A stretch of 64,000 nt of DNA from Siminovitchia thermophila (GTDB lineage: Bacteria > Bacillota > Bacilli > Bacillales > Bacillaceae_C): contig NZ_JAFBFH010000009.1 in the NCBI RefSeq assembly GCF_016909185.1, forward strand, positions 1-64,000. Direction: 5' to 3'. The position numbers and the translations under genes were made by a program. Positions 53,343-61,947 of this stretch are shown piece after piece. Within the stretch, counting starts at the first letter, position 1. Each line of letters opens with the position of its first letter. The notes beneath the pieces are model-generated. The model ran no database searches. It was not told the DNA's origin and saw only the letters and a program-made list of their open reading frames with translations.

Positions 53343-54536
53343 CTACATTGTTCCTTTTAGCATGCCGTTCCAGTACATGATTGGAAGTAAGTCTTTCTTC
53401 ATCATATACATGCTGGCCCGTTCAACGCCTTGGTTAAACGGCATAGATTCCGCTGGTTCCTTTGTATAGTCAAACTCCGCCAAGATCAATTTGTTGTAGC
53501 CAGTGACGATCGGGCAGGAAGAGTATCCGTCGTAATGGTGGTTCATTTGCTGGTTACGCATGCTCGCAACAATATTTTCGGCAACGACTGGTGCCTGTTT
53601 TCGGATGGCGGCGCCTGTTTTTGATGTTGGCAAGTTGGCGTTATCACCCAAGCCGAATACATTGTCATATTTTTTATGCTGTAACGTATACATATCCACA
53701 TCCACCCAGCCGTTTTCATCTGCCAAGGGACTGTTGGCAATAAATGTTGGAGCTTTCATATGGGGGACGGCATGTATCATGTCATACCGAACTTCTTCGA
53801 TGCTTCCCGTTTCAAGATTCTCAAATATTGCCACTTTCTCTTCCGCTTTGATCTCCTTGAGGTCGCGGCGGAACCGCGCATTGATCTCTTTACGTTCCAC
53901 TACTTTTTTAAGGGCATTGCGATATTTTACCACATCAAAAATTGCCGGGTTTGCTGAACCGAATACAATGTTCACATTTTGCCGTATCCCTTTTTTTCGG
54001 AAAAAATCTTCAGCCAGGTACATGATTTTTTGTGGAGCACCTCCGCATTTCACTGGGGAATTTGGATGTGTGAATAAAGCTGTTCCTGATGTGAAATGAC
54101 GAATTGTTTCCCACGTATACTGCACATGTTCAAATGAATAGTTACTGCAGACGTTTTTTGTACCGAGTGACTCTTTTAACCCTTTAATGGAACCCCAGTC
54201 GATTTCGATTCCTGCTGCGACTACTAAAAAGTCATAGGTAACTGCTGTTTGATCTTTTAAAATAACCTTGTTATGATCCGGATCAAAAGTGTCGACAGTT
54301 TGTTGAATCCAAAAAGCTCCTTCTGGTATAAGGCTTTCCATATCACGTTCTGAATCTTCTTTTTTCGCCGCTCCACCTCCAACAAGGGTCCATAGTGGTT
54401 GATAATAATGTTTTTGTGCGGGATCTATAATAGCTACTTCATTAGCTAAATGATGTGACTTGCGAAGTAAACGCGCTGCGACAGATATTCCAGCTGTGCC
54501 GGCTCCGACAATAACAACTTTAAAAGAGTTTCTCAT
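53343..54536 (-). CDS. sqr: Sulfide:quinone oxidoreductase, type II
   Basis: A 397-residue FAD flavoprotein at the cytoplasmic membrane face. The N-terminal nucleotide site is VVIVGAGTAGISVAARLL. It resembles human SQOR closely: HYYQPLWTLVGGGAAKKEDS, SPVKCGGAPQKIMYLAEDFF with C164, and YSSCPIVTGYNKLILAEFDY with C341, the two cysteines that shuttle sulfur. It oxidises sulfide, puts the sulfur on an acceptor such as a thiol or sulfite, and reduces menaquinone. It heads the sqr-DUF1641-cstB operon. The electrons could go to the bd oxidase encoded nearby. Confidence 0.94.
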   Translation of the reverse strand: MRNSFKVVIVGAGTAGISVAARLLRKSHHLANEVAIIDPAQKHYYQPLWTLVGGGAAKKEDSERDMESLIPEGAFWIQQTVDTFDPDHNKVILKDQTAVTYDFLVVAAGIEIDWGSIKGLKESLGTKNVCSNYSFEHVQYTWETIRHFTSGTALFTHPNSPVKCGGAPQKIMYLAEDFFRKKGIRQNVNIVFGSANPAIFDVVKYRNALKKVVERKEINARFRRDLKEIKAEEKVAIFENLETGSIEEVRYDMIHAVPHMKAPTFIANSPLADENGWVDVDMYTLQHKKYDNVFGLGDNANLPTSKTGAAIRKQAPVVAENIVASMRNQQMNHHYDGYSSCPIVTGYNKLILAEFDYTKEPAESMPFNQGVERASMYMMKKDLLPIMYWNGMLKGTM

Positions 54537-54607
54537 GCGTTAGCCTTCTTTCTTATATTCTATGAACTTTCTACTCTAACCTTAATCAAAGATGGGAGAG
54601 AATCCTA

Positions 54608-54623
54608 TAGGGGAAATCCCCTA
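54608..54623. promoter_or_regulatory. TAGGGG dyad upstream of sqr
   Basis: TAGGGGAAATCCCCTA is a near-perfect palindrome about 72-87 bases before the sqr start codon. It matches the site before tauE in the left half and has a layout like NreC binding sites. A -10-like TAGAGT sits about 40 bases downstream on the minus strand, with no proper -35 box. Confidence 0.6.
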
Positions 54624-55200
54624 ATTCATTCGTGCGAAAAAAGGGGTTGTCAATATAGCTGAGGTTGTTTCCACTCATTTTGCAGCAATATTTCTATCGT
54701 TCTTATCAATGCCCTGCCATCAACGCAAATACTTTGGTTAAAGTCAATAAAGTATTGATCAATCGTGGAACAGCAACGGACCACTCAAAAAGAAAACGGG
54801 AAAAGAAATGGCCAAGTCAGGCTGCTGAAGATGAAAAGAAGATGCTGATCTTCCCAAAGAACGATCTGTGTGGAGGCAGACGTTTTTATCCGGAGAACAG
54901 TTGGAAAGCCAATCATGCCATTATGTATGAGAGATGGGAAAAGAGCTATAGGGTATTAAGAATAACCCTTGACAATGATGGTTTTGATGATGGATTTTCT
55001 CAGAAATGGATTCTTGCCGGGAATGTTACAGAAACACAAGCCCACTATGGGCTCGAAAACAATATCAAAAGATGCTTCATCAGACCTTTACCTTAACCGT
55101 CAACCTAACGAACAGAAATTGGAACGAATCATCACCGCATAACAAATCTCCTTTAATGAAAAACAAGTGGTCAAGAATCGGCGCGCCTTGCTGGCCGCAA
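54624..55200. other. Gap between sqr and gerE
   Basis: About 580 bases. A plus-strand frame of 143 codons at 54,665-55,096 has no ribosome binding site and no recognisable family, so I do not call it a gene. It may be a remnant. Confidence 0.35.
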
Positions 55201-55204
55201 AAAC

Positions 55205-55234
55205 AAAACCGGTTCCCTTACGGAAACCGGTTTT
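55205..55234 (-). terminator. Terminator after gerE
   Basis: AAAACCGGTTCC pairs with GGAAACCGGTTTT around CTTAC. On the minus strand T-rich sequence follows, right after the gerE stop codon. Confidence 0.8.
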
Positions 55235-55239
55235 GCTTA

Positions 55240-55464
55240 TTATAGCTTTAGTTCCCCCATGCGCAAAAGTTCAACGACAGCTTGAGAACGCCCCTTGACT
55301 CCGAGCTTTTGCATGGCATTGGATATATGATTCCGAACCGTTTTTTCACTAATAAACAGTTCGCTTGCGATTTCCTTTGTGGTCTTATCCTGAACTAACA
55401 GCTCAAAAACTTCTTTTTCTCTTTTCGTGAGCAGCGGTTTATGAGTGAAATCGTTCTCCTTCAA
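55240..55464 (-). CDS. gerE: Spore germination/coat regulator GerE
   Basis: A 74-residue LuxR-type DNA-binding protein with a single helix-turn-helix (LTKREKEVFELLVQDKTTKE, LFISEKTVRNHISNAMQKLG). It is almost identical to B. subtilis GerE, the last regulator of the mother cell, which tunes coat gene expression late in sporulation with SigmaK. It belongs to the standard chromosomal block behind sdhCAB and ysmA. In B. subtilis the next genes are ysmB and racE; here the block ends at a strong terminator and the sulfide island follows. Confidence 0.96.
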   Translation of the reverse strand: MKENDFTHKPLLTKREKEVFELLVQDKTTKEIASELFISEKTVRNHISNAMQKLGVKGRSQAVVELLRMGELKL

Positions 55465-55595
55465 CTATTGTAACCCTCCTTGCCTTCGCCAGCTTAAACC
55501 GTGGGGATGGGTATTTTAATTGTCACCACATCATATGTGAATTAAATATCGTGAGTGACATGTTGAAGGCAAGAAAAGGATAAATAGGCTTACGA

Positions 55596-55808
55596 TTACT
55601 TTTTTTTACGTTGATTTCCGGGATGGATGTCCCCTGCATCTCCTTTAAATAAGAAAAAGGAGATAATTGCGGATAAGAGGGCTGCTCCAATAGCAAGATA
55701 TACGCGGATATTCGGTTCGATGTCTGTGTAATGCTTATTGAGCCACCACATTGACAGAAAATAAACAATAATCCCGATCGGGAGCGCATACAAGGCGATT
55801 CTCTTCAT
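55596..55808 (-). CDS. Small two-helix membrane protein between gerE and ysmA
   Basis: A 70-residue protein with two hydrophobic helices (ALYALPIGIIVYFLSMWWLN and VYLAIGAALLSAIISFFLF) and a basic C-terminal tail. ATG at 55808 follows AAGGAAG at the right distance. The family is not recognised; the position inside a conserved sporulation-linked block and the good ribosome binding site argue that it is real. Confidence 0.7.
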   Translation of the reverse strand: MKRIALYALPIGIIVYFLSMWWLNKHYTDIEPNIRVYLAIGAALLSAIISFFLFKGDAGDIHPGNQRKKK

Positions 55809-55876
55809 TGTCAACTTCCTTTATTAAAAAGTATGTATCCGAGGTCCTATTCGTGACATGCAACCATTTTCGCCTT

Positions 55877-56326
55877 TCAGGAGCTTAACAACTTATTCTT
55901 CATCTCATCTGTCCATGGAACGCTTTTTCCTGTCTTTTTGGATACTTGCACCATGGCGCCTCTCCCCGTAAAGCATGGTGAGCCATCTTCACGTGTCGCA
56001 AGGTAATGAAGATCTACAGAGGATTTTCCCACCTCACCTACTTTCACATATACTTTTAACAATTCGTCGAAATACACCTGGGCCATGAAATCACATTGCA
56101 GATCGGCGACTACCGGCATCGTTTCGTGTTGTTGTTTTACCCAGTTCTGCATAAATCCTTTTTCTTTGAAAAAAGCAATCCGCGCCTGCTCAAAATAAAC
56201 AAATGGAACTGTGTTGTTCAAATGGCCGAACATATCTGTTTCCGAAAAACGGACCTTCACTTCCTGGTAAAATGAAAATTCTTTTTTCCATTCGTTAAAG
56301 TCATGAATATAACTGATTCGGGACAT
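55877..56326 (-). CDS. ysmA: Acyl-CoA thioesterase, 4HBT hotdog fold
   Basis: A 149-residue hotdog thioesterase. The motif EVKVRFSETDMFGHLNNTVP is the 4HBT active region with catalytic Asp, followed by VYFEQARIAFFKEKGFMQNW. It is the ortholog of B. subtilis ysmA, between sdhB and gerE. Of two adjacent ATG codons the one at 56326 has the better distance from GGAGG. It hydrolyses an acyl-CoA of unknown chain length in the cytosol. Confidence 0.88.
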   Translation of the reverse strand: MSRISYIHDFNEWKKEFSFYQEVKVRFSETDMFGHLNNTVPFVYFEQARIAFFKEKGFMQNWVKQQHETMPVVADLQCDFMAQVYFDELLKVYVKVGEVGKSSVDLHYLATREDGSPCFTGRGAMVQVSKKTGKSVPWTDEMKNKLLSS

Positions 56327-56343
56327 CATGATCCTCCTTTTAA

Positions 56344-56380
56344 AAAAACAGCAGCTCCACATGGGAAAACTGCTGTTTTT
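56344..56380 (-). terminator. Terminator of the sdh operon
   Basis: AAAAACAGCAG pairs with CTGCTGTTTTT, loop of 15 bases, with seven T residues on the minus strand; placed between sdhB and ysmA. Confidence 0.8.
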
Positions 56381-56397
56381 GAAAATGATCTTCTTCC

Positions 56398-57165
56398 TTA
56401 ATCCACCATATGGTCGCTTCCGAAGAAGTTTTTAAACATTTGAATGTTCGTTGCACGGTTCATTGCGGCAATCGAAGTCGTCAAAGGAATGCCTTTAGGG
56501 CAAACTTGCACACAGTTTTGCGAGTTTCCGCAACCGCTGATTCCACCGTCTTCCATCAGTGCTTCCAAACGTTCATCTTTATTCATTGCTCCGGTTGGAT
56601 GGGCATTGTATAGGCGCGGGAGCGAAAGCAGAGCAGGACCAATAAAATTGGACTTGCTGTTTACGTTCGGGCATGCTTCTAGACAAACGCCGCAAGTCAT
56701 GCATTTGGAAAGTTCATATGCCCATTGACGTGTTCTTTCCGGCATCCGCGGTCCCGGTCCAAGATCATATGTGCCATCAATAGGAATCCATGCTTTGATT
56801 CGTTTCAACGCATCAAACATTCGGCTGCGGTCAATGACCAGGTCGCGTACTACCGGGAACGTATCCATCGGTTCCAAACGGATGGGTTGTTCCAGTTGGT
56901 CAACGAGTGCCGTACACGATTGACGCGGCTTTCCGTTGATTCTCATGGAGCATGCTCCGCAAACTTCTTCAAGGCAGTTCATGTCCCAGGCAACAGGTGT
57001 TGTTTTTTCCCCTTTTGCGTTAACCGGATTTCGGCGAATTTCCATCAAAGCGGAGATAACATTCATATTCGGCCTGTATGGCAGTTTAAACTCTTCTGTA
57101 TATGGCGGTGAGTCAGGATGATCTTGACGAGTTATGATAAAGGTAACTGTTTTGTTTTCACTCAT
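56398..57165 (-). CDS. sdhB: Succinate dehydrogenase iron-sulfur subunit
   Basis: A 255-residue subunit of complex II with all three clusters: the 2Fe-2S site in CLEEVCGACSMRINGKPRQS, the 4Fe-4S in CMTCGVCLEACPN and the 3Fe-4S in CGNSQNCVQVCPKGIPL. It passes electrons from SdhA flavin to the heme and menaquinone in SdhC. Its ATG overlaps the sdhA stop (ATGA), giving coupled translation. Confidence 0.97.
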   Translation of the reverse strand: MSENKTVTFIITRQDHPDSPPYTEEFKLPYRPNMNVISALMEIRRNPVNAKGEKTTPVAWDMNCLEEVCGACSMRINGKPRQSCTALVDQLEQPIRLEPMDTFPVVRDLVIDRSRMFDALKRIKAWIPIDGTYDLGPGPRMPERTRQWAYELSKCMTCGVCLEACPNVNSKSNFIGPALLSLPRLYNAHPTGAMNKDERLEALMEDGGISGCGNSQNCVQVCPKGIPLTTSIAAMNRATNIQMFKNFFGSDHMVD

Positions 57166-58928
57166 CCCTTGTTCTCCTCTTTCTTTTTGGTATAGTCGCG
57201 TTTCCGAGGTTTAATTAACGATACGTCTACTTCCTCGTAACTGAATTCAGGCCCGTTTTTGCCCGGATTATACATCGCCATTGTTGTTTTTAACCATTCT
57301 TCATCGTTACGGTCCGGGAAGTCTGGCTTGTAGTGCGCTCCACGGCTTTCGTTTCGGTTTAAAGCTCCGATTGTAATTACGCGGGCAAGCTGCATCATGT
57401 TCCATAGCTGTCTTGTAAAGACCGCCCCCTGGTTGCTCCAGCTCGTTGTATCGTTAATGTTGATATTTTTCCAGCGTTCCATTAATTCAAGAATTTTATC
57501 ATCTGTTTCTTGTAGTTTTTTATTATAACGAACAACTGTTACGTTGTCTGTCATCCACTCGCCGAGTTCTTTATGAAGGACATAGGCGTTTTCCGTACCG
57601 TCAAGCGACATAATTTCAGACCATTTTTCTTCTTCCTTTTTAACGGCTGAATCAAATAGTGTAGAAGATAGGTCTTCGGCTGTTTTATCAAGGCCATTCA
57701 CATATTTTAATGCTTCGGGGCCCGCGACCATTCCTCCAAAAATGGCGGATAGCAATGAGTTTGCTCCTAGACGGTTCGCTCCGTGCTGTGAATAGTCGCA
57801 TTCGCCGGCTGCGAATAAACCTTTAATATTTGTATGTTGTTCATAGTCAACCCACAAGCCGCCCATCGAGTAATGAACTGCAGGGAAGATTTTCATTGGC
57901 ACTTTACGCGGGTCATCACCCGTGAATTTTTCATAAATTTCAATAATGCCGCCAAGTTTCACATCCAGTTCATGTGGGTCTTTATGGGATAAATCCAAGT
58001 AAACCATGTTTTCCCCGTTAATACCGAGTTTTAAGTCCACACACACATGGAAGATTTCCCGTGTGGCAATATCACGCGGAACAAGGTTTCCGTATGCCGG
58101 ATATTTTTCCTCGAGGAAGTACCAAGGCTTTCCGTCCTTATATGTCCAAACACGGCCGCCTTCACCACGCGCAGATTCACTCATTAAGCGAAGCTTGTCA
58201 TCACCGGGGATGGCAGTCGGATGGATTTGAATAAATTCTCCATTGGCATAGGCTGCACCTTGCTGATATACAATCGATGCTGCAGAGCCGGTATTAATGA
58301 CAGAGTTCGTTGATTTTCCAAAAATGATTCCCGGTCCTCCGGTTGCCATGATAACAGCATCGGCAGGGAATGATTGGATTTCCATTGTTGTCAAGTTTTG
58401 CGCGACAACTCCACGGCAGACACCGGAATCATCTTGAATGATGCCAAGGAAATCCCAACCTTCAAATTTATTGACAAGGCCAGCTACTTCATGACGGCGA
58501 ACTTGTTCATCTAGGGCGTATAACAACTGCTGCCCCGTAGTCGCCCCCGCAAATGCCGTCCGATGGTGCTGTGTTCCTCCAAAGCGCCGGAAATCAAGCA
58601 ATCCTTCCGGCGTTCTGTTAAACATAACGCCCATCCGGTCAAGCAAGTTAATGATCCCTGGCGCTGCTTCACACATGGCTTTTACAGGAGGCTGGTTAGC
58701 CAGGAAGTCTCCGCCGTAAACCGTATCATCAAAATGGATCCAAGGGGAATCTCCTTCCCCTTTCGTATTTACAGCCCCGTTAATTCCACCCTGGGCACAC
58801 ACCGAGTGTGACCGTTTTACGGGTACTAGCGAAAATAGATCTACGGGGTGTCCTTGTTCTGCAATTTTTATAGTTGCCATCAAGCCGGCCAATCCGCCGC
58901 CGACGACGATAATTTTACCCTTGCTCAT
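57162..58928 (-). CDS. sdhA: Succinate dehydrogenase flavoprotein subunit
   Basis: A 588-residue flavoprotein. The FAD site begins IIVVGGGLAGLMATIKIAEQ; the histidine for covalent FAD linkage lies in KRSHSVCAQGGINGAV; the substrate site is in HPTAIPGDDKLRLMSESARG and HYSMGGLWVDYEQHTNIKGL. It oxidises succinate to fumarate at the cytoplasmic side. ATG at 58928 follows AAGGAG. Gap to sdhC is 64 bases; overlap with sdhB is 4. Confidence 0.97.
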   Translation of the reverse strand: MSKGKIIVVGGGLAGLMATIKIAEQGHPVDLFSLVPVKRSHSVCAQGGINGAVNTKGEGDSPWIHFDDTVYGGDFLANQPPVKAMCEAAPGIINLLDRMGVMFNRTPEGLLDFRRFGGTQHHRTAFAGATTGQQLLYALDEQVRRHEVAGLVNKFEGWDFLGIIQDDSGVCRGVVAQNLTTMEIQSFPADAVIMATGGPGIIFGKSTNSVINTGSAASIVYQQGAAYANGEFIQIHPTAIPGDDKLRLMSESARGEGGRVWTYKDGKPWYFLEEKYPAYGNLVPRDIATREIFHVCVDLKLGINGENMVYLDLSHKDPHELDVKLGGIIEIYEKFTGDDPRKVPMKIFPAVHYSMGGLWVDYEQHTNIKGLFAAGECDYSQHGANRLGANSLLSAIFGGMVAGPEALKYVNGLDKTAEDLSSTLFDSAVKKEEEKWSEIMSLDGTENAYVLHKELGEWMTDNVTVVRYNKKLQETDDKILELMERWKNININDTTSWSNQGAVFTRQLWNMMQLARVITIGALNRNESRGAHYKPDFPDRNDEEWLKTTMAMYNPGKNGPEFSYEEVDVSLIKPRKRDYTKKKEENKG

Positions 58929-58992
58929 CGTGTGGTTTACACTCCTTTTTAGCTACTTGTTCTATTGGTTATCCGCAATCCGTGCAAAAAAC

Positions 58993-59616
58993 TCAGCTAA
59001 AGAATCCTGGTACAAAGGCCAACGCTGCGCGGATGCCAATGACCGAAAGAATGACAAAAAATACTCCCATTACCCAAGATGAAATATATTGTGAACGTGG
59101 TGACTGGGTAATGCCCCACCGAACAAGGAAAGACCACAGTCCGTTGGACAAATGGAAAGTCGCAGAAAGAATTCCAATGATATAAATGATGAGCATGATT
59201 GGATTGGACAAAATGTCCTCCATCATTTGAAAATTCACTTCTGCACCCAGAGCTTTTTGGATACGTGTTTCCCATACGTGCCAGGAAATGAAAAGTAATA
59301 GGATAATACCCGAAATTCTTTGCAGTGTGAACATCCAGTTTCTGAAAAAGCTTAATCTGACTGGATTATTGTCTGCGGTAAATGCAATGTAGATCCCGAG
59401 AATAGCATGAAACAACAGCGGTATATAGATAACGACAAATTCCAGAATAATGACAAATGGAAGATTTCCGACAAAACCTGCCGCCCTGTTAAATGCTTCT
59501 TCTCCCATAGTAGCGAAATGGTTAATGAAAAGGTGCTGCACCAAAAAGACCCCTACCGGTATCACCCCGAGCAATGAATGCAGCCTGCGCCAATAAAACT
59601 CATTTTTTCCTGCCAC
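58993..59616 (-). CDS. sdhC: Succinate dehydrogenase cytochrome b558 subunit
   Basis: A 207-residue membrane anchor with five helices binding two hemes through histidines (for example in LHSLLGVIPVGVFLVQHLFI, ISWHVWETRIQ and ATFHLSNGLWSFLVRWG). It is the one-anchor type of Bacillus complex II that reduces menaquinone. GTG at 59616 follows GGGAGG; the frame is open up to 59,700 but has no other ribosome binding site. It starts the sdhCAB operon and is divergent from yslB. Confidence 0.95.
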   Translation of the reverse strand: MAGKNEFYWRRLHSLLGVIPVGVFLVQHLFINHFATMGEEAFNRAAGFVGNLPFVIILEFVVIYIPLLFHAILGIYIAFTADNNPVRLSFFRNWMFTLQRISGIILLLFISWHVWETRIQKALGAEVNFQMMEDILSNPIMLIIYIIGILSATFHLSNGLWSFLVRWGITQSPRSQYISSWVMGVFFVILSVIGIRAALAFVPGFFS

Positions 59617-59850
59617 AATGTAACCTCCCTTAGTACTTTGCATGTGCTTTAATCGTTTGTACAAATTATGGATGTCGAATAACACAATTCTTTGTAACAA
59701 TTATGTGACCATATTACATTCTACTCCCCTGTTCATGGCTCGTCAAGGCAATGGATTCCAATATTCGAAATTCAACGCCCTACAGAATTTTCCCTAAGCT
59801 GTTCAAAAATCGTTTATAATAGAAACTAGCATTAGAGAGGGGTATGAATA

Positions 59851-60294
59851 GTGGAATCTCTAACTAAAAAGGAAAACAAACAACAGGAAGTGCCCATGTT
59901 TGCCTACGAACTGCTCAGAGATGTTCTCATTCCGGACTTGCTTGGCGATGACATATTCGAAATCTCTTATTTGGCGGGTAAAAACTTGGCCAGAAAGTTT
60001 CCCCTGTTATCAATCGACGAAGCTTTGTCGTTTTTTGCCGAAGCCGGATGGGGTCATTTGCAGATCGTTCATGAAAAAAGAAATGAATACAAGCTTGAAT
60101 TAAGCGGCTGGATCGTGAAAAGACGGCTGCAAATCAACTCCCAATCTTGTTTCCGCCTGGAATCGGGTTTTATTGCCGAACAAGTACAGTCGATGAAACA
60201 AGCATTGGCGGAAGCCTTTGAAGAAATCGACAAAAAACAAATGAAGGTGATCATCACCGTCAGATGGGATAAAAACGACCCGGTAGGTTCGTGA
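59851..60294 (+). CDS. yslB: YslB family protein (DUF2507)
   Basis: A 147-residue cytosolic protein of the DUF2507 family, ortholog of B. subtilis YslB by sequence (FAYELLRDVLIPDLLGDDIF, LSYLAGKNLARKFP-like part, FFAEAGWGHLQIVHEK) and by position between lysC and sdhC. The fold relates to the V4R/TRAPP-type ligand domains. GTG at 59851 follows GAGAGGGG. The function is unknown. Confidence 0.88.
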   Translation: MESLTKKENKQQEVPMFAYELLRDVLIPDLLGDDIFEISYLAGKNLARKFPLLSIDEALSFFAEAGWGHLQIVHEKRNEYKLELSGWIVKRRLQINSQSCFRLESGFIAEQVQSMKQALAEAFEEIDKKQMKVIITVRWDKNDPVGS

Positions 60295-60392
60295 ATCCCT
60301 TATTTGCGCTATTCGTCAGAAATAAATGCATCCCTTTGGGCACGAAGGAGTAGCCTGCTCTATTTAGAAGCAGGCTTCTTTTCCTGTATCTT

Positions 60393-60890
60393 TTATTTTT
60401 CAGCCGATTGCAAGACGCCTAGTTCAAAAGCGTCATGCAAGCTTTGAGCCGCTTCTGTCATGCAATCTGAATCGACGACGGCAGACACTTTGATTTCAGA
60501 CGTGCTGACCATTTTGATTTGAATATTTTTATCAGCCAACACTTGGAACATTTTTGCGGCCACTCCCGGATTAGAGACCATTCCGGAACCCACAATTGAT
60601 ACTTTGGCAAGCCCCGTCTCACACTCAATATGCTCAAATCCGATTGCATCCTTTTCTTGTTCCAAAACCTGGACTGCTTCTTGACGGTCCTTATTTTTAA
60701 TAGAAAAAGACAAGTTTGTTTTTCCACCTTCAATTTGACTTTGAATAATGATATCAACATCAATATGATTTGCCGCCAAAGTAGAGAAAATAGCCGGCAA
60801 TCCGGTAATTTCATTTGAAAGACCAAAAACGGTCATTCTCGTAATTTGATCTTCAAAAGCAACTCCGCGAACAATGAGATTTTTTTCCAT
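60393..60890 (-). CDS. Aspartokinase II beta subunit from an internal start
   Basis: The internal ATG at 60890, in frame with lysC, follows GAGGAGGAAG at a distance of about six bases. The product of 165 residues carries the ACT domains only. In B. subtilis the beta subunit is produced from an internal start in lysC at a corresponding place. The sequence supports but does not prove that it is used. Confidence 0.7.
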   Translation of the reverse strand: MEKNLIVRGVAFEDQITRMTVFGLSNEITGLPAIFSTLAANHIDVDIIIQSQIEGGKTNLSFSIKNKDRQEAVQVLEQEKDAIGFEHIECETGLAKVSIVGSGMVSNPGVAAKMFQVLADKNIQIKMVSTSEIKVSAVVDSDCMTEAAQSLHDAFELGVLQSAEK

Positions 60891-61625
60891 AGATACTTCC
60901 TCCTCAATCACAGTTCCTTCTTCATCTTCCACGCTCGAGCGGACTTCCAGGCTGACGTTATGGTTTTTCGCAAATTCAACTGCCCGCGGATGCAATACGC
61001 CAGCACCCAAGTTGGCCAATTCCAACATTTCATCATACGAAATGGATGAAAGCTTCCTTGCTTGCGGGACGTAGCGAGGATCAGAGGTGAATACGCCGGT
61101 TACATCCGTGCAAATGGAACAACGTTCAGCACCAAGGGCCGCTGCAAGTGCCACTGCTGTCGTATCAGAGCCGCCTCTGCCAAGTGTTGTGATTTCCCCA
61201 TCTTCGGTTACCCCCTGGAAGCCCGCCGCAACAGCAATCTTCCCTTCTTGAAGAATTTCTTCTAGATGGTCGGTTTTTACGTCAACGATTCTTGCGTTGC
61301 TGTGGACTTTTTCTGTAACAATTCCGGCCTGCCAGCCGGTCAGGGAAACAGCCTGCTCTCCCATTTCAGTCAGCGCCATGGTCAACAAGGAGATGGATAC
61401 TTGTTCACCTGTCGCCAAAAGCATGTCCATTTCACGCTTTGCCGGGTTGTCTGTTATCTGCCCCGCCAGTCCCAGGAGCTGGTCAGTTGTTTTACCCATC
61501 GCAGATACTACGGCGACGACGTTCTTGCCACTTTTCTTGATGTTAATAATCCGCTTCGCCGCCTGCTTGATTTTGTCCGTGGTACTTAATGATGAGCCGC
61601 CAAATTTAATGACTACCGTTCCCAT
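60393..61625 (-). CDS. lysC: Aspartokinase II (lysine-sensitive)
   Basis: A 410-residue kinase that phosphorylates aspartate for the lysine, methionine and threonine pathways. The start region VIKFGGSSLSTTDKIKQAAK, GRGGSDTTAVALAAALGAER and two C-terminal ACT domains (VFGLSNEITGLPAIFSTLAA, VSIVGSGMVSNPGVAAKMFQ) are typical. The leader is a lysine riboswitch. Inside the frame, ATG at 60890 is preceded by GAGGAGGAAG and starts MEKNLIVRGVAFED, giving a 165-residue protein; B. subtilis lysC makes its beta subunit in exactly this way. Confidence 0.96.
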   Translation of the reverse strand: MGTVVIKFGGSSLSTTDKIKQAAKRIINIKKSGKNVVAVVSAMGKTTDQLLGLAGQITDNPAKREMDMLLATGEQVSISLLTMALTEMGEQAVSLTGWQAGIVTEKVHSNARIVDVKTDHLEEILQEGKIAVAAGFQGVTEDGEITTLGRGGSDTTAVALAAALGAERCSICTDVTGVFTSDPRYVPQARKLSSISYDEMLELANLGAGVLHPRAVEFAKNHNVSLEVRSSVEDEEGTVIEEEVSMEKNLIVRGVAFEDQITRMTVFGLSNEITGLPAIFSTLAANHIDVDIIIQSQIEGGKTNLSFSIKNKDRQEAVQVLEQEKDAIGFEHIECETGLAKVSIVGSGMVSNPGVAAKMFQVLADKNIQIKMVSTSEIKVSAVVDSDCMTEAAQSLHDAFELGVLQSAEK

Positions 61626-61651
61626 TTACATGCCTTCTTTCTTTCTCATAA

Positions 61652-61899
61652 TAAAAAAGCAATGAGAAGCTGCTCTCATTGCTTGTGATACACGATGCCA
61701 CATCATATCGACGCACAATCTGAGATAGCCCTCCAGCATGAATGTACCTTCATGCTGACAATCCTGCACTTATTCAATGCAGAACCAGCAAAAATAATGA
61801 TGGGTCTTATTTTCACTTCGGCGATCCTTCCCTTTCGCCATCCTTCTTCGAAGCCCACACTTCTCCAGACGGTTACTCTTTAAGGACCGCACCTCTATC
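61652..61899 (-). promoter_or_regulatory. Lysine riboswitch (L box) with terminator
   Basis: On the minus strand the aptamer begins GATAGAGGTGCGG (from 61,899), contains AGAGTAACCGTCTGGAG, GATCGCCGAAGTGAA and TTTTTGCTGGTTCTGCATTG, and closes with GGAGGGCTATC (to 61,724). All conserved L-box blocks are in order. A terminator stem follows, AGCAATGAGAG against CTCATTGCT with T-run (about 61,684-61,652), just before lysC. High lysine favours termination. Confidence 0.96.
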
Positions 61900-61918
61900 A
61901 GTTTGTTAAATTTGAATT

Positions 61919-61947
61919 ATTATAGCATGCAATAATCAAACATTCAA
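61919..61947 (-). promoter_or_regulatory. lysC promoter
   Basis: On the minus strand TTGAAT (61,947-61,942), 17 bases and TATAAT (61,924-61,919), followed directly by the riboswitch. The -35 box overlaps the end of uvrC. Confidence 0.8.

Noticed and set aside
54665-55096. 143-codon plus-strand frame between sqr and gerE
   Set aside because: No ribosome binding site, no recognisable domain, and composition unlike the neighbouring genes.
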